Assembly (NCBI GenBank): GCA_902479065.1
Contig: CABSNM010000002.1
Coordinates: forward strand, 124,001 to 188,000
DNA: 64,000 nt
Origin: an uncultured Collinsella sp.
GTDB taxonomy: Bacteria > Actinomycetota > Coriobacteriia > Coriobacteriales > Coriobacteriaceae
Direction: 5' to 3'
Part shown: positions 17,208-25,070 of the stretch, piece after piece
Layout of the letters: the number at the start of each line of letters is the position of its first letter
Position numbering within the stretch: the stretch's first letter is position 1
Position numbers and translations under genes: made by a program
The notes under the pieces: model-generated
Seen by the model: the letters and a program-made list of their open reading frames with translations, nothing else
Database searches by the model: none
What the model was told of the DNA's origin: nothing

Positions 17208-17818
17208 CAGCAAAAGCAAAACAGAAGGAAAGCGGCAGCCTCAGCTCCAGGGACCTCATAGCCCTCGGCGTCTTCTCTCTGCTGTTCATGGTGGTGAGCA
17301 TGCTCGTCGTGGGAATCACCTCCATGAGCGTCGTGGCGTACTGCGGCTGCTGCGCCATCGCGGCGATACCCGCCGGGATCGTCTGGGTCTACATGCATGC
17401 GCGCGTGCCGCGCGCAGGAACCTCGCTGATCATGGCCCTCGTCTTCGCCGTGGTCATCTTCGTCATCGGGTCGGGATGGCCCGTGGCGCTCGGCCTCGCC
17501 GTCGGCGGCGCCGTCTCCGAGCTGGCGCGGAAAGCGCTCGGGTACGGGAGGTTCGCAGGCGTCGCCGTGGGGTACGCGCTTTTCGAGACCTGCTGGGCGG
17601 CGGGCCTTTTCGTTCCCATGTTCGCCTCCCAGGACTACTACCGCGAGCTGATGGGGTCCAACAGCATCGACCCGGCCTACATGGAAGCCCTTCTGTCCAC
17701 GGTGACTCCCGAGACGTTCGCGATCATCGCGGTCGTGACCTTCGCGGGCGGCATCATCGGCTCGCTGGTCGGACGGGCGGTGTTCAAGAAGCACCTCGAG
17801 CGCGCGGGAATCGCCTAG
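17204..17818 (+). CDS. MptD-family ECF S component (cassette 1)
   Basis: 204 residues with about five to six hydrophobic helices, from DLIALGVFSLLFMVVSMLVV to IAVVTFAGGIIGSLVGRAVF. This fits the Trep_Strep/MptD putative S-component family. S components bind the substrate outside and dock on EcfT; the ligand of this family is not established. ATG 17204 is favoured over an upstream GTG at 17150 because GAAAGGA lies just before it and the extra residues are unlike the family. It sits between the ECF energising genes and the exporter-fold ABC gene. Confidence 0.75.
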   Translation: MTAKAKQKESGSLSSRDLIALGVFSLLFMVVSMLVVGITSMSVVAYCGCCAIAAIPAGIVWVYMHARVPRAGTSLIMALVFAVVIFVIGSGWPVALGLAVGGAVSELARKALGYGRFAGVAVGYALFETCWAAGLFVPMFASQDYYRELMGSNSIDPAYMEALLSTVTPETFAIIAVVTFAGGIIGSLVGRAVFKKHLERAGIA

Positions 17819-17856
17819 CGCCCTTTTTCAAAGCAACATGAGAGAAGAGGTATTCA

Positions 17857-20800
17857 ATGAGCAAGGAAAGCAAAGGAAGGAAGCCGGGGGCCCTTTCCCG
17901 CTGCCTGCGGTTCGCGGGGAGAAGAAAGCCCCTCGTGTTCGCCTCCATGGCGCTGGCGGTCCTATCCGCGGCGGCGTCCTTCGTCCCATACGTGGCGATC
18001 TACTTCATGATTAGGGATGCGGTCGGGGTCTATCCGAACCTGGCCGCCGTCGACGTTTCGGCGATGACGGGCTACGCGGGCTTGGCGGTGGCAGGCATAG
18101 TCGTTGACGTGGGGTGCTATCTTGCCGCGCTGCTGTGCTCTCACGCCGCGGCGTTCGACGCGCAGTACCGCACGAAGCTCGATATCGCCGCCCATCTCGG
18201 GAGGATCCCTCTTGGGCACATAGCGCGGCTCGGCACGGGTAGGATCTCGAAGGTCATGGACGAGAGCGTCGGCGGGATCGAGCAGTTCATCGGCCATTCC
18301 ATCCCGGACCTGGCGGCCACCGCCGCCGCGCCCGTCGTTTTGGCGGCGCTGCTTTTCGTCTTCGACTGGCGCTTCGGCGTCGCCACGCTGGCGGCGGTCG
18401 CCGTCGCATGCGTCGTGCAGTTCTCCGGCTATGCCGACAAGCGCGTCATGGCGAGCATGGGGCGCTACCAGGAAGTCAAGGAGCAGATGGGCAACGCCTC
18501 CGTGGAGTACGTCCGCGGAATGCGCGTCGTGAAGGCTTTCGGCCAGACGGCGCGCTCGTTCAAGCGCCTCTCCGACGCGATAAAGGACTACACCGGCCTC
18601 TCCCTCGACGTCACGCTCTTCTTCAGGAACTCCATGCCGGGCTTCACGGCGGTCCTCAACAACGCGTACCTGTTCGTTCTGCCCGTCGGCATACTCCTCG
18701 CCCCGGGCGCGCAGGACTGGCCGACGTTCGTGCTCTCGCTCGTCTTCTACCTCCTGTTCGTGCATTCGATATCGAGCGTGTTCACGAAGATCCTCTACGT
18801 GAGCGAGGACGGGATGCTCGCCCAGGCAAACATCGACCGCATCGACTCCGTGCTCGGCATCGAAGAGCTCTCTTGTCCCGAGGCGCCGAAAGCCCCGAAG
18901 GACGCCTCGGTGTCCCTTCGGGACGTGACTTTCTCCTACGAAGACGACGCGGAGCCGGCGTTGCGCAACGTCTCGCTGGAAATCCCCGCCGGCACGGTGT
19001 GCGCGGTCGTCGGGCCGAGCGGCTCGGGCAAATCGACCCTCGCGAACCTCGTCGCCCGCTTCTGGGACGTCGATTCGGGCCAGGTTCTCGTCGGCGGCGT
19101 CGACGTCCGCGAGATGGGCCAGGATGAGCTGATGGGCAGCCTCAGCCTGGTGTTCCAGGATTCCCACCTCTTTCGCGAGAGCGTCGCGGAGAACATCAGG
19201 CGCGGCAGGCCGGGGGCGACCGACGACGAGGTGGTCGAGGCCGCGAAGGCCGCCCAGGCGGACGCGTTCATAAACGGCCTTCCCCATGGCTACGCCACGG
19301 TAATAGGCTCCGAAGGCGTGCACCTGTCCGGCGGCGAACAGCAGCGGATAGCCATCGCGCGCTCGATCATCTCGGACGCGCCCATCGTGGTGCTGGACGA
19401 GGCGACCGCGTTCTCCGATCCCGAGAACGAGCATTTGATCCAGAAGGCGTTCGAGAGGCTCATGGCCGGCAAGACCGTGATCATGGTCGCCCACAGGCTC
19501 TCCACGGTCGTCGGTGCCGACAAGATAGTCGTGCTCGACGGCGGGCGCAAAGTCGAGGAAGGCACCCATCAAGAGCTCCTCGCCGCATCGGGGACGTACG
19601 CGAAGATGTGGAGGCAGTACACGGAAGCGGTCGAATGGGGCATCGAAGCGGCCCCGCGCGACGACACCCGATCCTCCGAAGCGACCGCCCCGCATGCAAC
19701 GCAGGGCGTCTCCGCCGAGGAGTACGACCCTGCGGAGAAACCCGGCAAGCCGTCGAGCGGCAGGGCGCCTTGGCTTCAGAGGACGTTCAACCTTTCCGAC
19801 GAGGGCTACGTCGGCCTCAAGCGCTCGGCCATTGCTTGCACCTTGAGCGATCTGGCGCTCATGATCCCCTTCGTCTGCACGGTCGCCGCGTTCGCGGCTC
19901 TCGTGGGGACCCTTGCGGGCGAGCCGTTCGACGCCGCCGCGCTCTGGTCGATCTTCGCCGTGGGGCTTGCGGGGATGGTGGTGGTCTTCGTCGCTTCGAG
20001 AAACGACTACAAGAAAACCTACGTGGCCGCGTACACCGAGTCCGAAGGCACCCGCCTGCGCCTCGCCGACCACCTGAGGAAGCTGCCCATGAGCTTCTTC
20101 AACCGCCGGGACACGACCGACGTGGCCGACCGCATCATGGGGGACGTGACGGCGCAGGAGTCCATGCTCTCGTCGACGCTCCCGCAGCTCATCGCCGGAA
20201 TCGTGTCGACCGTGGTCATCTGCGCGATGCTGGCATTCTTCGACTGGCGGCTCGCCTGCTGCGTTATGGTCACGCTTCCGCTTTCGGCAGGGGTCATCGC
20301 CTTGAGCCGCCGTCATCAGTCGCGCCTTTTCGAAAGGCAGAACCGCGTCCGCCTGGATGCGCTGGCGTGCGTGCAGGACTACCTCGAGGGCATCAAGGAC
20401 ATGAGGGCCTGCAGGGCGGTGGGCAAGGACTCCGCCGCCATGGAGCAGGCGATGCTCGAGCTCAAGAGGGTGACGATGCGGGTCGAGCTCGCCGTCGACG
20501 TCTCCGTCTCCCTCGCGAGCGCCATCCTCCGCTCGGGAGTCGGTTTGACCGCCTGCGTCGGGGCGGTGCTTCTCGCCTCCGGCGGCGTGGACTTCATGGT
20601 TCTGCTCATGTTCTTGCTCATCGTCTCCCGCGTCTACGGGCCCATCCTCGCCCTCGTCTCGCAGCTGCCCAACCTTCTCAACCTCTCGACGAAGACCGCC
20701 CGCATCAAGGCGGTCATGGACGAGCCCGAAGCGAGGGGGTCCGCCTCGGCGGATGTGCCCGGCCACGACCTGTCCTTCCAGGGCGTCCGGTTCGGGTACG

Positions 20801-21543
20801 GCGACGAAGAGGTGCTCCACGGCGTAAGCTTCGTCGCGCGCGAGGGGGAAGTCACCGCGCTCGTCGGGCCGAGCGGCTCGGGCAAGTCGACCTGCGCCCA
20901 GCTGGCGGCCAAATTCTGGGAGCCCGACAGCGGCAGGGTCCTCTGCTCTGGAAAGGACATCGCCGAGTTCTCCGAGGAATCGTGGCTCGCGCACGTCTCC
21001 ATAGTCTTCCAGGACGTGGTCCTTTTCGACGACACGGTTGCGAACAATATTCGCATCGGCCGCGAAGGCGCCTCCGACGAAGAGGTGGCCGAGGCTGCAA
21101 GGGCGGCGCACTGCCTGGAGTTCATCGAGAGGCTTCCCCAGGGGTTCGACACGGTGCTGGGCGAGAACGGCGCCTCCCTCTCGGGCGGGGAGCGCCAACG
21201 CCTCTCCATTGCGAGGGCTCTCCTGAAAGACGCGCCCGTGGTGCTCCTCGACGAGGCGACCGCCTCGCTCGACCCCGAGAACGAGACGCTTATCCAGAGA
21301 GCGGTCGGAACCCTGTGCGCAGGCAAAACGGTGATCGTCATCGCCCATCGACTGAGGACCGTCGCCAATGCGGACAAGATCGTCGTCCTAGACAGCGGGC
21401 GCGTGGCGGAGGAGGGGAACCACAAGACGCTGCTCGCCGAGGACGGGCTGTACGCGAGGCTGTGGAGGCTCCAGCAGGAAAGCTCGTCGTGGACCGTTCC
21501 CGCCGACAGGGGCGATGCCGCCGATGTCCCGACGGGCAGATGA
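17857..21543 (+). CDS. Fused double ABC transporter (two TMD-NBD halves), YbtPQ/IrtAB-like
   Basis: 1228 residues in two repeats. Half 1: six helices (about 20-310), Walker A GPSGSGKSTLANL (about 386), signature LSGGEQQRIAIARS, Walker B VVLDEATAFSDPENE. Half 2 (from about 650): helices, then Walker A GPSGSGKSTCAQL, signature LSGGERQRLSIARALL, Walker B VLLDEATASLDPENE. In cassette 2 the same function is encoded by two genes (23277 and 25057). The ATAFsDPxxE D-loop of half 1 resembles exporter-fold siderophore importers such as YbtP and IrtA, so ferric-siderophore import is inferred; export cannot be excluded. The halves are joined by a hydrophilic linker at about 600-645. Confidence 0.85.
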   Translation: MSKESKGRKPGALSRCLRFAGRRKPLVFASMALAVLSAAASFVPYVAIYFMIRDAVGVYPNLAAVDVSAMTGYAGLAVAGIVVDVGCYLAALLCSHAAAFDAQYRTKLDIAAHLGRIPLGHIARLGTGRISKVMDESVGGIEQFIGHSIPDLAATAAAPVVLAALLFVFDWRFGVATLAAVAVACVVQFSGYADKRVMASMGRYQEVKEQMGNASVEYVRGMRVVKAFGQTARSFKRLSDAIKDYTGLSLDVTLFFRNSMPGFTAVLNNAYLFVLPVGILLAPGAQDWPTFVLSLVFYLLFVHSISSVFTKILYVSEDGMLAQANIDRIDSVLGIEELSCPEAPKAPKDASVSLRDVTFSYEDDAEPALRNVSLEIPAGTVCAVVGPSGSGKSTLANLVARFWDVDSGQVLVGGVDVREMGQDELMGSLSLVFQDSHLFRESVAENIRRGRPGATDDEVVEAAKAAQADAFINGLPHGYATVIGSEGVHLSGGEQQRIAIARSIISDAPIVVLDEATAFSDPENEHLIQKAFERLMAGKTVIMVAHRLSTVVGADKIVVLDGGRKVEEGTHQELLAASGTYAKMWRQYTEAVEWGIEAAPRDDTRSSEATAPHATQGVSAEEYDPAEKPGKPSSGRAPWLQRTFNLSDEGYVGLKRSAIACTLSDLALMIPFVCTVAAFAALVGTLAGEPFDAAALWSIFAVGLAGMVVVFVASRNDYKKTYVAAYTESEGTRLRLADHLRKLPMSFFNRRDTTDVADRIMGDVTAQESMLSSTLPQLIAGIVSTVVICAMLAFFDWRLACCVMVTLPLSAGVIALSRRHQSRLFERQNRVRLDALACVQDYLEGIKDMRACRAVGKDSAAMEQAMLELKRVTMRVELAVDVSVSLASAILRSGVGLTACVGAVLLASGGVDFMVLLMFLLIVSRVYGPILALVSQLPNLLNLSTKTARIKAVMDEPEARGSASADVPGHDLSFQGVRFGYGDEEVLHGVSFVAREGEVTALVGPSGSGKSTCAQLAAKFWEPDSGRVLCSGKDIAEFSEESWLAHVSIVFQDVVLFDDTVANNIRIGREGASDEEVAEAARAAHCLEFIERLPQGFDTVLGENGASLSGGERQRLSIARALLKDAPVVLLDEATASLDPENETLIQRAVGTLCAGKTVIVIAHRLRTVANADKIVVLDSGRVAEEGNHKTLLAEDGLYARLWRLQQESSSWTVPADRGDAADVPTGR

Positions 21544-21931
21544 GCGGATGGGCGGGCGAGAATCCTCCGAGGACTACCTCGAGGCCATCCTCGTGATCCG
21601 CCGCCTGCGCGGGTCGTGCCGCAACGTGGACATCGCCGAGCGCATGGGCGTCGCCAAGCCGAGCGTCACCAAGGCGCTCGGCAACCTGGCGCGCAGGGGC
21701 CTCGCCGAGGTGGTCGGCCGCGACGTGCGGCTGACCGAGGAGGGCGGGCGCCTCGCCGAGGCCACCCTCGACAAGCACCGCTTCTTCGAGCGGCTGCTCG
21801 TCGAGTCAGGCGTGGACGCCGAGACCGCCTCGGCGGAGGCCTGCCGCATGGAGCACTGCCTGTCAGAGGACTCCTACAGACGTTTCGCGGCCTATCTCGG
21901 GAGCCGACGAGACGAGGGCGATGGCGGGTAA
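21515..21931 (+). CDS. DtxR/IdeR-like metal-dependent regulator (cassette 1)
   Basis: 138 residues from ATG 21515 (alternatives 21524 and 21548), overlapping the ABC stop. An N-terminal winged helix contains SSEDYLEAILVIRRLRG and VAKPSVTKALGNLARRGL; a dimerisation segment follows with LDKHRFFERLLVESGV and EACRMEHCLSEDSY. The CRMEH motif corresponds to the Cys-x-x-Glu-His metal ligands of DtxR/IdeR. The SH3-like C-terminal domain is lacking, as in MntR. It probably reports iron or manganese status to the cassette. A 72-bp block here is essentially identical to the second regulator at 29824. Confidence 0.88.
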   Translation: MPPMSRRADERMGGRESSEDYLEAILVIRRLRGSCRNVDIAERMGVAKPSVTKALGNLARRGLAEVVGRDVRLTEEGGRLAEATLDKHRFFERLLVESGVDAETASAEACRMEHCLSEDSYRRFAAYLGSRRDEGDGG

Positions 21932-22115
21932 ACGGAGGGCGGCTTGCAGGCCAGACTGGGCGACTGGCTCAGTTTCGGATACCGCCCACTAGGCAACTCC
22001 TCGCTGAGCGAGGGGACGATATCGAGCGGCGGCGATGGCAACGAGCATCGCGCCATCGCCGCCAAGCCCCGCGACGCCGAGGTGCAGCGTCTGCCGCTCC
22101 GGAAGGAGCAGACGC

Positions 22116-22346
22116 ATGGCAGTCGAATCAGCAGGATGCCCGTACGTCAAGATCCCCGTGCCGATACAGGACACGTACTCGGTGGCGGAGATAGCGATAC
22201 TCTTACGTGTGAGCAGGAACGCGGTCTACGAATGGAGCCTCCTCGAGGACGACCCCCTGCCACTGAGGAGGATGATGGGCAGAAAGAGGGGGCGCTTCGC
22301 GTTCAGGGACGAGCTCCTCGAGTGGAGCAAACGGCACGCGACGTGA
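22116..22346 (+). CDS. Small HTH (excisionase/AlpA-like) DNA-binding protein, intact copy
   Basis: 76 residues from ATG 22116 with GGAAGGA before it. The body DTYSVAEIAILLRVSRNAVY then EWSLLEDDPLPLRRM ends in DELLEWSKRHAT, a MerR/excisionase-type winged helix. A close paralogue at 30975 carries an extra C and is frameshifted. It stands alone between a DtxR-like gene and the TetR gene. Possible role: a recombination directionality factor or an element-encoded regulator. Confidence 0.7.
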   Translation: MAVESAGCPYVKIPVPIQDTYSVAEIAILLRVSRNAVYEWSLLEDDPLPLRRMMGRKRGRFAFRDELLEWSKRHAT

Positions 22347-22566
22347 TTGTAGTCAGACAGAACCTTTCAGGACGCCCCGCTTCGATTCGAGTAGAGATAG
22401 TTCCCGCCCAAATTAACTAGGCGGTTCATCGAGGCTCCTCCGTCTATCAAGCCAAGGCCGCTTCTACTGAGATATCATGAGCATAAGAGTTGACAGTGAC
22501 TAACTTTGGTGGCAGAATTCCCAACACGAAAGATAGCTAAGTTATTATTGGAGGGAGGTGACTGCA
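22347..22566. promoter_or_regulatory. Control region of the TetR gene
   Basis: TTGACA (22490-22495), a 17-bp spacer and CAGAAT (22513-22518) form a good promoter. The TetR operator candidate lies just downstream at 22533-22545. The ribosome site GGGAGGTG (22553-22560) fits GTG 22567. Confidence 0.6.
22533..22545. promoter_or_regulatory. Putative TetR operator, copy 1
   Basis: ATAGCTAAGTTAT is an imperfect palindrome around a central A, one mismatch away from ATAACT-A-AGTTAT. It lies between the promoter and the tetR start and is shared with 23232-23244. Confidence 0.6.
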
Positions 22567-23205
22567 GTGAGCAACGGCAACTACCAGGAGACGCACGAGC
22601 GCATCTTGAAGAGCGGCCTTGCGGCGTTTCTGGAAGAGGGGTTCGAGAAGGCGAACCTGCGCAGGATCTGCAAGGCTGCCGGCGTGACCACCGGGGCGTT
22701 CTACAAGCATTTCAAAGACAAGGAGGCGCTCTTCTCGGAGCTGGTCGAGCCGCTGGCGAGCATGATTCGCAAAGCTTACGCCCAAGGCGAGAAGCGAGGT
22801 TTCGCCGGGTACGACGAAGGGAAGCCCGTGACCCCGGAGCAGGTGCGCGCCGCGCTCGAGGCCAAGGCGGCGGGGACGCTCGCGACCACGGCGATGCTGT
22901 ACTCCCATCGCGACATCTACGAGCTCCTTGTGTTCCGCTCCTACGGCACCCCCTACGAGCACTTCCTTGACTGGCTCGTCGACGAGGAGGACAGGACCAC
23001 CCTCCGCGTTCTCGAGCTGATCCACGGCGCAGAGAAGGCTCGAACCGTCATCTCGAAAGAGTCTCTCCACATCGTCAACCACGCGTTCTACAGCGCCCTT
23101 TCCGAGAATATCATCCACGCGAAGAGCGTCGAGGAGCTCAACGCGACGACCGAGGTCATTTCAACGTTCTTCAATGCGGGCTGGGAGAAATATCGCACGC
23201 TTTGA
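22567..23205 (+). CDS. TetR-family regulator of cassette 2
   Basis: 212 residues from GTG 22567 (another GTG is at 22558). The N-terminal HTH reads HERILKSGLAAFLEEGFEKA then LRRICKAAGVTTGAFYKHFK and DKEALFSELVEP; the rest is the helical ligand domain (about 60-212), without a recognised ligand signature. It leads the ABC-ABC-S-T-A operon and shares an operator-like palindrome with that operon's promoter, so auto- and operon-repression is inferred. This replaces the AraC control of cassette 1. Confidence 0.88.
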   Translation: MSNGNYQETHERILKSGLAAFLEEGFEKANLRRICKAAGVTTGAFYKHFKDKEALFSELVEPLASMIRKAYAQGEKRGFAGYDEGKPVTPEQVRAALEAKAAGTLATTAMLYSHRDIYELLVFRSYGTPYEHFLDWLVDEEDRTTLRVLELIHGAEKARTVISKESLHIVNHAFYSALSENIIHAKSVEELNATTEVISTFFNAGWEKYRTL

Positions 23206-23231
23206 CGGCTCTTTCTTTTTTTGCGTCAAAG

Positions 23232-23244
23232 ATAACTAAGTCAT
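23232..23244. promoter_or_regulatory. Putative TetR operator, copy 2
   Basis: ATAACTAAGTCAT with the same AAAGAT left flank and ATTATT-type right flank as the copy before tetR. It lies in the 71-bp gap between tetR and the first ABC gene, overlapping likely promoter elements. Confidence 0.6.
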
Positions 23245-23276
23245 TATTAACCGAAACTATACTTGAGGTGGTGCCC

Positions 23277-25070
23277 ATGGCAGAGACAAGCGAACAAGAC
23301 CGGCAACGGGATGAAGCGGGGCGGGAGGCTATCAGGCGCCTGTCTTGCCCCGTCAAGGGACGCGTCATGCTGGCGCAGGCGTTCACGGTGCTCTCGGCGC
23401 TTTTATCCTTTGCCCCGTATTTGGCTTTGGTATGGCTGGGAGACCTATTTCTGGCGGGGGAAGGCCCGCTCGCGCAGGCCGATGCCTCCAAGGTGCACGA
23501 AATTGCCCTCCTCCTCGTCATGGCGTTCCTCTCGCAGCTGTTCTTTCGCGCTCTTGCGCTCATCATCACGCATTTTGCCGATATGAAACTGCGCTACGTC
23601 ATTCGCAAGGGTATCGTTGAGCGGTTGAGCCGCGCGCCTCTTGCTTGGTTTAGCGCTACGGAATCCGGCAAGGTCAGAAGCGCTGTGCAGGATGACACGA
23701 AGACGGTCCACACCGTCATCGCACACGGACCGGTCGACCGTCTTAACGGCGTTTTGCAGCCGATGGTTCTTCTGGCTTTCATGTTCTGGATCAATTGGCG
23801 CTTGGCGCTCATCGGCATCGCCACGATCCCCTTCTATTTCCTGCTGCAGGCGCTCTCTATGAAGGATATGGGACCGAAAACCGCCGAGATGAACGGGCAC
23901 CTTGCACAAGTGTCCTCGACGATGGTCGAGCTCGTGTCCGGCATCAAGGTGGTCAAAGCGTTCGGAAAAACAGGAGAGGCGCATCGTAATTACGCGGACG
24001 CCGCATCGGCATTCTCGCAGTCGTACTGGGACTGGTGCGCCCCGCTCATCGGGCTTTGCTCGATTGCCGGCGAGCTCATCTCCTCCCCCTTGCTGCTGCT
24101 GATCAACCTCTGCGGCGGCGCGCTTGTCATGGGGGCAGGGTTGGCCAGCCTCCCCCAGGTTCTCGCGTGCGCGCTGATAGCCATCGTGCTTCCGACCGCC
24201 ATCAGCGCTGTCGCCAACAGCACGTGGTCGTACCAGATGGCCGGCGCTGCCGCAGTCAGGCTGTGCGAGATTCTGGACACGCCGTCGATTCCCGAGCCGA
24301 AAACCCCAAAGAAGCCCGACGGGGTCGTCGTTGAGGTGAACGACGTATCGTACTCCTACGGCGATACCCAGGCCTTGCGCGGTGTCAGTCTTGTCCTTAA
24401 TCCCGGTACCACGACGGCGCTCATCGGCCCGTCAGGCTCGGGTAAATCGACGCTCGCCACACTCATTGCACGCTTCGACGACCCGGAAAGCGGCTCCATC
24501 CGTCTCGGCGGCGTCGATCTGAGAGACATCTCCTCCCGTGACCTCTACAACACGGTTTCGTTCGTGCTCCAGGACCCGATGCTGATCAACGCCTCCATCG
24601 GAAGAAACATTTCTTTAGCTAAGCCGGAGGCTTCCCTGGAGGAGATTCGGGAGGCTGCCCGTACGGCGCAGATCGACGATTTCATCATGTCGCTGCCCAA
24701 GGGATACGACAGCGTTTTGGGAACGGACTGCTCGCTCTCAGGCGGCGAGAGCCAGCGCGTGAGTATAGCGCGTGCCCTTTTAGCCGACACGCCGATCCTC
24801 ATCATGGATGAGGCCACCGCTTTTGCCGACCCAGATTCGGAGCTCGAGATCCAGAAAGCACTAAGTTCCTTGGTCGAAGGCCGAACGGTTCTGGCCATCG
24901 CCCACCGGCTCAACGCAATCCTAGGCGCCGATCAAATTGCCGTGTTGGAAGAAGGTAAGATCGTCGCCCTTGGAACGCATGCGGAGATTCAAGACAACGA
25001 GCATTATCAGGCGCTTCTCAAGCAAGGAGGCCTCTGCGGCAGTGAAGAAGAGGGCGATGCAGATGAGTAA
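23277..25070 (+). CDS. Exporter-fold ABC transporter half 1 (YbtP/IrtA-like), cassette 2
   Basis: 597 residues from ATG 23277 (GAGGTGGTG upstream). A six-helix membrane domain (about 20-320) includes LALVWLGDLF and a region rich in SKVHEIALLLVMAFLSQLFF. The ATPase domain has Walker A GPSGSGKSTLATL, signature LSGGESQRVSIARALL and Walker B ILIMDEATAFADPDSE. The ATAFADP D-loop and the pairing with a second, canonical half (DEATSALDAENE) resemble YbtP/YbtQ and IrtA/IrtB, which import ferric siderophores despite an exporter fold. No siderophore-interacting reductase domain is fused. Substrate unproven. Confidence 0.85.
   Translation: MAETSEQDRQRDEAGREAIRRLSCPVKGRVMLAQAFTVLSALLSFAPYLALVWLGDLFLAGEGPLAQADASKVHEIALLLVMAFLSQLFFRALALIITHFADMKLRYVIRKGIVERLSRAPLAWFSATESGKVRSAVQDDTKTVHTVIAHGPVDRLNGVLQPMVLLAFMFWINWRLALIGIATIPFYFLLQALSMKDMGPKTAEMNGHLAQVSSTMVELVSGIKVVKAFGKTGEAHRNYADAASAFSQSYWDWCAPLIGLCSIAGELISSPLLLLINLCGGALVMGAGLASLPQVLACALIAIVLPTAISAVANSTWSYQMAGAAAVRLCEILDTPSIPEPKTPKKPDGVVVEVNDVSYSYGDTQALRGVSLVLNPGTTTALIGPSGSGKSTLATLIARFDDPESGSIRLGGVDLRDISSRDLYNTVSFVLQDPMLINASIGRNISLAKPEASLEEIREAARTAQIDDFIMSLPKGYDSVLGTDCSLSGGESQRVSIARALLADTPILIMDEATAFADPDSELEIQKALSSLVEGRTVLAIAHRLNAILGADQIAVLEEGKIVALGTHAEIQDNEHYQALLKQGGLCGSEEEGDADE

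Noticed and set aside
17962..21348. 1128-codon minus-strand frame opposite the fused ABC transporter
   Set aside because: Composition is an Arg/His/Glu-rich antisense artefact of GC-rich coding DNA; the sense frame has all ABC motifs.
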